Assembly: GCA_023381645.1 (NCBI GenBank)
Contig: JAMCRJ010000104.1
Span: 1 to 51,288 of the forward strand
DNA length: 51,288 nucleotides
DNA from: Gammaproteobacteria bacterium
GTDB taxonomy: Bacteria; Pseudomonadota; Gammaproteobacteria; Acidithiobacillales; Acidithiobacillaceae
Direction: 5' to 3'
Below are positions 1 to 8,400 of the stretch, one piece after another (the first letter of the stretch is position 1; every line of letters begins with the position of its first letter). The position numbers and the translations under genes are program-made. The notes under the pieces are model-generated. The model saw only the letters and a list, made by a program, of their open reading frames with translations, was not told the origin of the DNA and did no database searches.

Positions 1-71
1 ATCCCCTCGTTCAAACCACGCTGCAACTGATTCCGTTCATCCCCACTCAACTGACTGTAACGCTTGCCCAT
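1..71 (-). CDS. IS30-family transposase, N-terminal end only (runs off window)
   Basis: Reading leftward from an ATG at 71, the frame begins MGKRYSQLSGDERNQLQRG and is still open at the window edge. A basic start followed by a Y-x-x-L-x-x-x-E-R pattern is typical of the N-terminal helix-turn-helix region of IS30-family DDE transposases. Only 23 codons are visible, so catalytic residues cannot be checked and it is unknown whether the element is intact. The reading direction and the adjacent repeat-like end at about 101-118 suggest the element lies to the left and its terminus interrupts the antiporter gene at 120-557. Confidence 0.65.
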   Translation of the reverse strand, partial: MGKRYSQLSGDERNQLQRGLNEG

Positions 72-100
72 TCATCACCTCCGGCCCCCTTGGACCATAG

Positions 101-118
101 GTGTTGCACTTCATTCCG
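101..118. repeat. Probable terminal inverted repeat of the IS30-type element
   Basis: The stretch reads GGTGTTGCACTTCATTCC, with outer end to the right. I recall GAAGTGCAACACC-like termini in IS30-family elements. It lies between the transposase start and the first recognisable antiporter codons, where an IS end is expected. The partner repeat is outside the window. Confidence 0.45.
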
Positions 119-119
119 G

Positions 120-557
120 AGCGCGCCGGTACTCAGCCGCAAGCACCTTCCCGCCGATTTCGAGATGCAGCGCATGCGCCTTACCTTGGCGCAAATGGGG
201 GTCCGGGAGGTTGATCGGTTGCGTCAAGAGGGCGTGCTGGATCCGCAGGCGCTCGATGCTTTGGCTACGCACTATAGCCAGGAAAGCGAAGACGCTAAAG
301 ACAGGCTCTCAAAGCTCGATATTGCTGATGAGGATCGCTTCCGCACCGAATTTTCTCGCTTGTATCGACGGCTGCTGACCATGCAGAAACAGCGACTGCT
401 GGACGCACGTCAAGAGAGTCTCATAGGGCACGAGAATTTTGAGCGGCTGACAGCAGATATCGATGCCGGATTGCTGGAGGTTGAGACTAATATTGATGGG
501 GTGATAGAGCGCTTGCTGCTGCCGGATCAAGAAGCCGTGGAAAAGAAATTGCCCTGA
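120..557 (+). pseudogene. C-terminal remnant of a CPA1-type Na+/H+ antiporter
   Basis: An open frame, without a start of its own, encodes a charged helical segment (QRMRLTLAQMGVREVDRLR and following). It matches the cytoplasmic tail found after the last membrane helix of CPA1 (NhaP-like) Na+/H+ exchangers: alternating 'L..L...G.ld...l' and 'R.....lL.aR..glI..e.' units. The twelve or so transmembrane helices that should precede it are absent, and an IS30-type end sits where they should be. An ATG at 165 could start a soluble piece, but there is no good ribosome-binding site. I read it as a dead 3' fragment. Family assignment is from the tail alone. Confidence 0.6.
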
Positions 558-594
558 CTTTTTTTGGCGTTATATGCTATTGCCCGTCAAATAA

Positions 595-759
595 CTATAG
601 GTTCCTCGGTGCCAGCCGTTCCGCAAAGGTATTGAATACGAACTGGGGCGCCATCAGCTTGACCGCGTGCCCCAAGGATTCCAGTTTACGTGCCCAGTGA
701 TGCGCGCTGCCGAACGCTTCCATGCCAATGAGACATCGCGAGAGATTCGCAAAGAACGG
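595..759 (-). pseudogene. IS110-family transposase scrap
   Basis: In the leftward frame ending with TAG at 595-597 one reads FANLSRCLIGMEAFGSAHHW, then ARKLESLGHAVKLMAPQFV. This is the central 'GMEACGSAHHWARxLxxLGHxVxLxxPQFV' block of IS110/IS1111 transposases, where a catalytic acidic residue of the DEDD domain lies. An in-frame stop lies at 760-762, only two codons before the conserved block, and the frame closes 14 codons after it. Only about 55 of some 340 residues remain. The adjoining 760-988 stretch has no gene I can support and is presumably decayed mobile-element DNA. Confidence 0.7.
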
Positions 760-988
760 TCATTTGCAGACTCCCATTGCTCGCGTGGTGAGGAAAGCCC
801 TCACTATGGCCCACCCACGCCGTTATAGGGTGGGGACGTCCATCCCGTTGCTTACGTGTCTGGCTTGGTATCGTAGGCCGGACGCCAGGCCACACTTGTT
901 CACAACAAAACAAGCACGATCCCGCCAGAGTTGCTTCCCCAGCCTCTGGCAACACCGGGATATCTTATTCCATAGTTACTGATGAACC

Positions 989-1564
989 CTATTTCAAATA
1001 GGGCAACATGCTAACCAACCTGTGCCTGGATATCAATCCCATAATTATTTTAATCCTGCCGTCTTCAGTCCGGTATATAATGGCGGGTGTTCCCGTTACG
1101 CCCAATGACTTAACAATAAGAAGATTATCATGAAGCTTGATTCTCGTCGACGCGCTGGCGGTTACCGTCGGCAGGGCGGTAGTATTTTCGCTACGAAAAG
1201 CATCACCAACGATGTTTTCAAAATGCTGCAACGCAAACAGTGGATGTGGGGCCTGCAACCACGCCGCCGCCTCCCCCTGACTTCCGGGAGTCAGGAGCGC
1301 TACTGGTATATACCTCACGGTGAGTTTCCCGGATTCAATCAGGGGGATCTCATTTTCGTATAGTACATGACAATATGGACAATTCGGATCCTGAACATCA
1401 TATATAACCGGACCATGCGTTCCATCCTGGATATAGGTAACACGATGCCGCAGTATTTGCGTCCATAATATATTGGCTTTGTCCCCACTATGCGGCGCAT
1501 CACCGGCCACGGAAATGCCCATGCTCATCAAAAATAACACACAGAGCATCAGGAATGAGTTCAT
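989..1564 (-). CDS. Periplasmic DsbG/DsbC-like thiol:disulfide isomerase
   Basis: A 191-residue protein with a signal peptide (MNSFLMLCVLFLMSMGISVAG) and a thioredoxin-fold domain. The active site is CPYC in 'DPNCPYCHVLYE', and the cis-proline loop reads GVTGTPAIIY. CPYC is the motif of DsbG. The arrangement '(V/I)YDVQDPNCPYC' matches the catalytic domain of DsbC/DsbG proteins, which correct or protect cysteines in exported proteins. The N-terminal dimerisation domain is very short compared with E. coli DsbG, so it may work as a monomer. I chose the ATG at 1564 because the upstream extension has no signal-peptide character. It lies before a lipoprotein gene on the same strand but 145 bp away. 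Confidence 0.72.
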   Translation of the reverse strand: MNSFLMLCVLFLMSMGISVAGDAPHSGDKANILWTQILRHRVTYIQDGTHGPVIYDVQDPNCPYCHVLYENEIPLIESGKLTVRYIPVALLTPGSQGEAAAWLQAPHPLFALQHFENIVGDAFRSENTTALPTVTASASTRIKLHDNLLIVKSLGVTGTPAIIYRTEDGRIKIIMGLISRHRLVSMLPYLK

Positions 1565-1709
1565 GATATTCTGGATACCGCTATAATTCGTCATTACAAA
1601 TATCCGGCATGACTGACAATATCGCAAAACTGCATATGAAAGACCGCTCCGCGTCATTTATCCGGTCCATATCAAGACGTTACAGAATCATGGCAAATGC
1701 TGGCATGGG

Positions 1710-2150
1710 CTACCTGCCGCCAACGTTGAAATGGCACAAACGCCCGGAACTGGCAGGATAAATTTCCGATATTCTTATCCATCTCTCATGATCGGCCATT
1801 TGAATCTTGACGATTGGTCGTCTTATCTTTACAACCATACCGCACTGGGACATATCACCGATTTTGAGATGTTCACGAAACTTCACTGTTTCAGCAACAT
1901 TATTTCCTTCAGAGCGGGGCTTTTCTGATTTTTGTGTGTCAATAACCTGATGTGTGTGATCGGTTATCTCGTTAGACCGGTTTACAGCAATCGGCGCTTT
2001 TTCTGCTGGTATGGCTGAGATCTTTTGGATATCCTGCTGCGATGCGAGCCCCTCGTAATAACTAGCCTGGCCCTTGTCCTCAGACATTGCGCATCCGGAG
2101 AGCAGTTGCACAACAACAAGCGCCATGATTACTTCCGCTATCCTTACCAT
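1710..2150 (-). CDS. Hypothetical lipoprotein with a C-terminal GDMSQCGMVV domain
   Basis: A 146-residue protein. Residues 1-20 form a lipoprotein signal ending in the lipobox LLSGC (Cys20). Residues 25-95 are polar and probably unstructured. The C-terminal 45 residues contain 'IGDMSQCGMVVKIRRPIVKIQ', a conserved-looking W, 'EIYP' and a final Cys-His. The two C-terminal cysteines (near 103 and 139) could form a disulfide, which would suit the neighbouring DsbG-like protein. The ribosome-binding site AAGGAAATTAAA before ATG 2150 is good. I do not recognise the family; small lipoproteins like this are common in integrative or conjugative segments. Confidence 0.6.
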   Translation of the reverse strand: MVRIAEVIMALVVVQLLSGCAMSEDKGQASYYEGLASQQDIQKISAIPAEKAPIAVNRSNEITDHTHQVIDTQKSEKPRSEGNNVAETVKFREHLKIGDMSQCGMVVKIRRPIVKIQMADHERWIRISEIYPASSGRLCHFNVGGR

Positions 2151-2741
2151 TTTAATTTCCTTATAATGAAATGTTTATATACTACCAAGGACGGTATTCC
2201 ATATTTCTTCAAGCCGGACTTTACACTAATGGTCTAGATATTTCCCAGTAATCCTCTTGCCCCACCAGATTCGACAGGCGACGATGCCACCATAGCCAAC
2301 CTTACGGCACTCGCAACTGCTGCGCAAGCAGCCCCACAGAGCCCTTCATCGCGGTGTTTCCGGACCCAGCGTTAAAACTCCTGCCGCAGGTCATGATGTC
2401 CCCTCGCAGCATACCCGGCAACTTGATAGCCCATGCCGGAGCATGGTGATGCGAATCGGAGCATGGGACACCCCCACCACCCTTGCTCACACTGCATATG
2501 TATAAGCGAGATGTTGTTATACTTCAAGTGAACCGCTGGCATACACAAAAAAGCCGGGGGGGGAATCCGCCCGGCAAGCAAGGAGAAGGCACTCCATGAC
2601 AACACAAAATAATACGAGATTCTTTGTCCGTGATCTGGACGCCCGACTTGGGCAATCATGCATCCTTATGATTTTTCACCATCCTACGCCAAAATTGAAC
2701 GTCGACATAATCATATCCATGCAGAAGTCGTTCCCATTAAA
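2151..2741. other. 590-bp stretch without a supported gene
   Basis: Apart from the terminator at 2547-2575 I see no convincing coding region. Short open frames on the minus strand (2302-2490, 2372-2659) have no recognisable domain. The block near 2395-2470 contains closely spaced repeats of the words CATGCTCC and GCATGG, which look like the end region of a mobile element, but I cannot name one. Confidence 0.4.
2547..2575 (-). terminator. Rho-independent terminator after the porin operon
   Basis: On the minus strand a GCCGGG/CCCGGC stem (arms at 70-75 and 53-58 of the 2500s) is followed by TTTTTT. It lies about 165 bp downstream of the porin stop codon and is oriented to end the PQQ-propeller/porin transcript. 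Confidence 0.65.
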
Positions 2742-3863
2742 TTAGGAAAAAGTGACATGCAGGCGCACGATGCCGACCAGCGCATTCGGATATATTGCGC
2801 TGGGATGGACGACATACTGAAGGTCTGTTTGTAGATATAAACGACGGATTATCTGCGCCGAATAATAGCCCTCAAAGTCTGTCTCCGCATTATAAGGCGC
2901 GCCTCTTAACCATGCCCTGGCCATGCCGATACCCGCACTATCTCCCGGGCGCACCGCCCAGAAGTGTTTCAGGCGCAACCCGGCACCCATATACCAAGGC
3001 AGAAGATTCACCGGATTAGGCGCAGCTTCAAACTCCAAAAAGCTGCCCCACTCCATACCATCCTGCTCCCAGCGGTATTCTCCCGTCGTATACATACCAC
3101 TGGTGTCATTACCCAGCGTTGCCTGATACTGCGGCAACTGTCGGTTACGCCATCCGCCCACTTTCACAGTATATTTTCCATCACCCAGAGAACCACTCTT
3201 GCCGGCCTCCAGCCAGATCATGTTTCCACGATGCGTAGGGTCCGTGAAAGGATGAATGGCGTCGCTCTCAAAAATACCCGCCATCCCCATCCAGCCGCCA
3301 GAGCTATAGCTCGCCATGACTCCAAGGCTGGAAAAAGGATAAGAAGAAGCTCCTGGAACATTGATTCCCATAGCGGACCCAAACCCATAAGAAACATTCA
3401 GGAAGTTACTCGCCACACCGGTAGAGTCGAAATAATCATTGGCACTGATGAGCCCTGCCCTTAACGTGGTATTACCTATATTTTGCCGGTAGTACAGCTT
3501 ATAGAACGCCCCCCGGTTAAGCCCGGTAAAGGCGTTAACCCCTTGGGTATCGCCCACGTAGTTCTCCGGATTGCCATTCTGAATGGCCAGAAACTCGGTG
3601 ACAAATCGCCCGCCGGTCCACCAGCCGGCGCGACCGGTATCGAAGGCAAAACCGGCTCTGGCCGTAGCATTGCCCACGGCGCCCGGGGCGATTCCTCCGG
3701 AGAAATTATTGATACCCTCCAGACTGAGGTGCAGATTCCAGGAAACCGCCGAGCTCAGATTGTTCGCCTCGGCTATTGATGGCGATGCCGACAGGCAGGT
3801 TAAAGCAAGTGCTACCAGGCAAGCCGGACGACATGCGCGATACCGGCTATATAAGTTATTCAT
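2742..3863 (-). CDS. OprB-like outer-membrane porin
   Basis: A 373-residue protein with a signal peptide (cleavage near SPSIA-EANN). The rest is rich in Gly, Trp, Tyr and alternating hydrophobic residues, with paired patterns such as FAFDTGRAGWWTGGRFVTEF and GGWRNRQLPQYQATLG, as in carbohydrate-selective OprB porins (16-18 strand barrels). It follows the secreted PQQ-propeller gene by 12 bp and is surely cotranscribed. Substrate is unknown; OprB family members pass sugars and other small polar solutes. The C-terminus ends in VTFS rather than a final aromatic residue, a little unusual for a barrel protein. Confidence 0.7.
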   Translation of the reverse strand: MNNLYSRYRACRPACLVALALTCLSASPSIAEANNLSSAVSWNLHLSLEGINNFSGGIAPGAVGNATARAGFAFDTGRAGWWTGGRFVTEFLAIQNGNPENYVGDTQGVNAFTGLNRGAFYKLYYRQNIGNTTLRAGLISANDYFDSTGVASNFLNVSYGFGSAMGINVPGASSYPFSSLGVMASYSSGGWMGMAGIFESDAIHPFTDPTHRGNMIWLEAGKSGSLGDGKYTVKVGGWRNRQLPQYQATLGNDTSGMYTTGEYRWEQDGMEWGSFLEFEAAPNPVNLLPWYMGAGLRLKHFWAVRPGDSAGIGMARAWLRGAPYNAETDFEGYYSAQIIRRLYLQTDLQYVVHPSAIYPNALVGIVRLHVTFS

Positions 3864-3875
3864 GTGCCGTCCCCA

Positions 3876-5063
3876 TCACTGGCCAATGGCTACCAAGGTC
3901 CCGCCGCTGGTGCCGACATAGACGCTGTCGCCTTTGGGTACGGGGCTGGTGACCACATTCTTGCTATGATAGGTCCACATCAGGCCCCCACTCTGCGCAC
4001 TGAATGCCATAATTTTGTGATCATTTACTTTAAGTACAGCGTCGCCTTTCCAAAGTACGGGTTGTGACTTGGGAATGCCATGCAACTCACTGCGCCAAAG
4101 TACTTTTCCGGTTTTTGCGGAAAGGCCCAGTATATTTCCGTCCCGCGAGGCAACAACCACGACTTGCTTGGCGATGACCGGAGCGTAGGCCGTGTAGTCA
4201 GCCATCCGGGTGTACCATAGTTGCTTCCCAGTTTTAGCCGAGAGGGCATAGACACCGCGGTCCCCAGCCCCTGACGCAACAAAGGCACTGTCATGCCAGA
4301 TGAGTGCGGTGGTATTAATGGGTCCGTTGGTCGTAAAATTCCATAACGTTGTGCCCGTCGTTGTCGAGTACGCATGTACGGTGCCCCCCCGATTGCCGAT
4401 GATCACTTCATGCTTCCATACAGCGGGCTGCGCTATGAAGCCATAACCGGTCTTCTGTTGCCAACGAATTTTCCCGGTTTTATCAAAGAGCCCATAAACA
4501 CTATGATCGGCAGAACCAAAAATGACGGTATGATCCACCACTACCGGTGCCGTCAATTTGGCGCCATCTCCCGTAAATGCCCATAACCGGCGGTTAGGAA
4601 TATTCCCGACCGGGTAAAAGGCATACAGACTGTGACCATCCGTCTGTGCGAAAAGCAAATGATGCTCGTAGTGTGTGAGATGGCTGCACATGCACTCCGG
4701 AGGCTCATGTCGGGTGTAGTCCCATATCAACTTGCCAGTTTTGGCCTCGATCGCCCGTAGATAATGAGTACTGCCCACGTCGGACGCGACCCAAACCTGC
4801 CCATGACCCACGGTTAGGGGCATTAGAACTGTCCCACCGGTCATGAACCGCCAAAGAATTTTCCCATTTTTCGCCGAGAAGACATTGGGGCCTTTGGATT
4901 GGGCCGTATCGAAATAAACTACGCCATCGGCTATCCGAGGTGGGTTGTAGATCGGCGCATGGACATCCACCGACCACTGCACCGGCACACCGGCTATGGC
5001 CGTCGACGCCACAAGTGACGAAAAGATCATCGTTGCCAAAGCAACATTATGTCTAAACCGCAT
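3876..5063 (-). CDS. Secreted PQQ-like beta-propeller protein
   Basis: A 395-residue protein with a signal peptide (about residues 1-24). At least seven propeller-blade repeats of the type 'sAktGk.lW' are visible: SAKNGKILW, EAKTGKLIW, DKTGKIRW, STTTGTTLW, SAKTGKQLW, SAKTGKVLW and SAQSGGLMW. This is the PQQ-binding/BamB-like propeller family. No quinoprotein dehydrogenase catalytic motif is visible. An inserted loop holds C124-M-C126-x-H128 with H131 and H134 nearby, which may bind a metal or haem. The start has a strong site (AAGGAGGT). As first gene of a two-gene unit with the porin it probably acts in the periplasm on what the porin admits; that is inference. Confidence 0.72.
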   Translation of the reverse strand: MRFRHNVALATMIFSSLVASTAIAGVPVQWSVDVHAPIYNPPRIADGVVYFDTAQSKGPNVFSAKNGKILWRFMTGGTVLMPLTVGHGQVWVASDVGSTHYLRAIEAKTGKLIWDYTRHEPPECMCSHLTHYEHHLLFAQTDGHSLYAFYPVGNIPNRRLWAFTGDGAKLTAPVVVDHTVIFGSADHSVYGLFDKTGKIRWQQKTGYGFIAQPAVWKHEVIIGNRGGTVHAYSTTTGTTLWNFTTNGPINTTALIWHDSAFVASGAGDRGVYALSAKTGKQLWYTRMADYTAYAPVIAKQVVVVASRDGNILGLSAKTGKVLWRSELHGIPKSQPVLWKGDAVLKVNDHKIMAFSAQSGGLMWTYHSKNVVTSPVPKGDSVYVGTSGGTLVAIGQ

Positions 5064-5158
5064 GGGAATACCTCCTTACGGGTTGGATGCGCGCTAGTAA
5101 AGACTATTTTTATCGTGTAGGTCGTAGGAATATTACACGTAATGCAGCCTGTGTTACC

Positions 5159-5175
5159 TGCGACAAATTGTCGCA
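5159..5175. promoter_or_regulatory. Perfect 17-bp palindrome in divergent intergenic region
   Basis: TGCGACAAATTGTCGCA is a perfect dyad (8-bp arms around one base). It lies in the 352-bp gap between the leftward propeller/porin operon and the rightward alpha-2-macroglobulin gene. It is about 95 bp upstream of the propeller start and 240 bp upstream of the macroglobulin start. It has the form of a dimeric repressor operator; the regulator is unknown. A weaker 6-bp inverted repeat (CGTGTA...TACACG) is at 5114-5139. Confidence 0.45.
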
Positions 5176-5415
5176 CCGGCGCGCAGGACTCATACGCCAT
5201 CATATTTAAGATTATCAGAATACTCTGAACAACAGTTGCTCTCCTCGCAGGCGTGTCCGGCTCCACGCATCATTGAGCCACACCCGCCTTGTTGGATTAC
5301 GGAAATTGGGTAGGTGGAATGTGTTGACCGAGCGGCAAGGAACAAAATGTATAGACCAAATCACCGTAGAAAATAATAATACGGCTCAGTAGCCGCAACC
5401 CAAGGGACACCGATA

Positions 5416-8400
5416 ATGCCGCAGCGCAAAAGCAGTCGCCGGATTATACTGACAGCAGCAGCATTGCTGATTGCGGCCGCCGGCTTTGCTGCCTGGGCCT
5501 TCACCGGCAAGGGTACACCAGACACGCGTTCTGCCGCGCCGGTTGCTGGCGCCAGCTCCGCGCTGGCAACCCGCAGTACGGCGCTGCCCCTGCCTCCCAC
5601 CCTACGTAGCGACCACAACACCCCGGCGATCATCCCCAACGCCCTTCCCACAGCACTGACAAACTCCGCGAGCAGCGGCACTACGCTGCCCTTGGTCAAC
5701 CTGTCCCGCGCCCTGCCTGGCTTGGGGAACGATGCGGAGACTTATGCCAGTGATCTGGAGTCCTCCAAGCTGGGGCACAGCTTCCGTGCGGCAGGCCAGG
5801 CCAACGACCAGGCGATTCGCGCGGCCCTGAAGGCTGGCGACACGGCCAAGGCCGCACGCCTCCAGACCGAGCACGAAGCCTGGAAAAAGCAGCAACGTAC
5901 CCATGCCCTGGACACAGCGGAAAAAGCTTACGCTGCGGGCGACTGGTCATCAGCCGTCGCCGACTACCAGCAACGTATCGCCCTTGGCAACAACGGCAAT
6001 CCGCAGATCTGGTGGCACCTGGCCAACGCCATACGCAACAATGGCGCACCCTTTGAGAAAGATATCGCTTACGCGGCCTATCTCGCTTATGAGCGCACCA
6101 TTCAGCAGCGCAAACCCGATGTCGCCATACTGCTTCCCGCCCTGAATCTCTTACGGCAAACCTTGGCGGCGCGAGGTAATCACCTGGGCGAAATTCATTT
6201 GCTGGAAGCCATGTATCGCGCTTATCCCGCGGATGCGCGGATCGCCGCCGATTTGAAAAAAGTGGTGATGACCTACGGCTTCCAGGTGCAAAGTATTACC
6301 CCGGATGCCAACCAGTTCCCAACTCGCACCTGTGTGAAGTTTACCGCCCCGCTCTCCGATGCACCGGATTTTCATGCCAGCAACTGGGTAACTTTTTCCC
6401 CCGCCCGGCCCCGTGCGGCGGTGGTCCGCGAAAACGGTGGCATATGCGTCACCGGTCTGCCTGCGGGCAGCAGCACGCAGATGCTCATCCGGGCAGGCCT
6501 GCCCGCCATTGCCGGGACGGTCATGACGGCGGCGAAAAGCGTTACATTGACCCTGCCCAACCGGGCGCCCAACATTATCTCCGATACCGGACGCTTTATT
6601 ATTCCGGCATCACTGCCACCGGCGCTGGGCTTTTCCAGCGTCAATATTTCACGGGTCAAACTGCAGATCAATCGGGTGCCGGAACGCGCCCTGCTGGCTT
6701 TCGTCGCCAATCATCCACTGCTGAATCAGGACAGCGACGAATCCACCCTGAACAACCAGAACAGCCTGACGGTTTGGCACGGGACGGCAGACATCCCGCA
6801 TTTCACACAGAACCAGTTGATGCACACGATATTGCCCCTGCCCAAAATCCTTCAGAAGCCAGGGCTCTACGCAATCCAGATCAGCCCCGGAGACGGCACG
6901 CCCAACGCCAACGGCAGCCTCAACACCGTGCAACTGGTGTTGCGCACCAACCTGGCGCCGACGGTCTGGCAGGGGCGTAATGGCTTGTATGTGCAGATGC
7001 GTCGTTATACCGACGCCAACCCCTGGAGCGGCGTCAAGGTCGAACTCATCGCCCAGGACAACGATATCCTGCAAACGGTGCGGACCAACAGCGACGGCAT
7101 CGCCGTATTCCCGAAGCCCATCCTGCAGGGCAGCGGCGGGCAGAGTCCAGCGGCGCTGCACATCTATGGTCCCGGTAATGAGTTCACCCTCTTTAACCTG
7201 CAGGGCTCGCCGCTGAATCTGTCCGGACGCGGCATCTCCGGGCGAACGGCGCTGAAGCCGGTCAGCCCTTTCCTGTGGCTGGACCGCGGTATTTATCGTC
7301 CCGGCGAGACGGTGCATGTGGCGGCCATTTATCGCAGTGCTGCCGGCAGACCGCTGGACTTGCCTTTGCACCTCATCGTCCGCCGGCCCGGCGGGCAGGT
7401 TTTTCTGGACACGGTCCCGAAACTGTCTGACGATGATGCCATCGCCGTGCCCGTCAAACTGCCGTTGGCGGCCCAGGATGGTAACTGGAGCGTGAGCCTG
7501 TCCACCGGCGTGCATGAGTCCGCTCTGGCGAAGGAAACCTTCACCGTATCCGCCTTTGTACCGCCGACCCTGGCCGTCGAACTGGGCAACGCCAAGGCCA
7601 TTCCGGCGGGTCAACAGGTGCAGTGGCCGGTGCAGGTGCGTTATCTCTATGGTGCCCCAGGCGCCCATCTGTCGGGCACGGCGCGGATCAGCCTGAGCAG
7701 CGGCCCCACCCCTTATCCGCAATGGCAACACTACCATTTCGGCCTGCATGGGGAGGTGTTTGCGGCACAGGTGCAAAAGCCCGCGTTGCCGGAAACCGAT
7801 GCCACGGGCCTCACTCAAGTACCCATTGATTTGCAGAAAATGCCGGACAGCACCCGTTTTCTGGAAGCGCATGTGGCGGTCTCCATCAACGAACCCTCTG
7901 GCCGCCCGGTGAACAGTCGCATCACTCTGCCCATCACGCCGGATCACCCCCTCATCGGCATCGAAAGCGGGTTTCAGGATGAAACCGTAGCCGCAGGGAA
8001 AATACCGGTTTTCCACATCGCGGCGGTGGCCCCGGACGGCAAGGCCAGGGTCATGCCGGTGCAGATCCAGGTGGTCCGGCAGTCTTCCGAGTGGAATATC
8101 TCCCTACATCATGGAGTAGCCAGTTGGGGCTATACCTATATCAATCATCCGGTGCTGACTAGAAATGTCACTCTGCCGACGGGGCAGCCCTATACCCTGC
8201 AATTACCCGTGCTGAATTACGGCCGTTACCGTCTGCGGGTGATTGAAGCCCACGGCGGCCTGGCCGCCAGTTCGGTGATTTTTTTCTCCGGCTGGCAGAC
8301 CAGCGGCAATCCGGGCGCGCCGCAGCGGGTTTCCGTGCGCAGCGGCACGGCGGAATATGCCGCGGGCAGCACGGCCGATATCCATGTCTCCGCGCCCTTC

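Noticed and set aside
686..982. Open frames on both strands across the IS110 relic
   Set aside because: The transposase homology is in a different, broken frame; these frames show no family pattern.
2302..2659. Two overlapping minus-strand frames before the porin terminator
   Set aside because: No domain, no good start, and one is crossed by the terminator hairpin.
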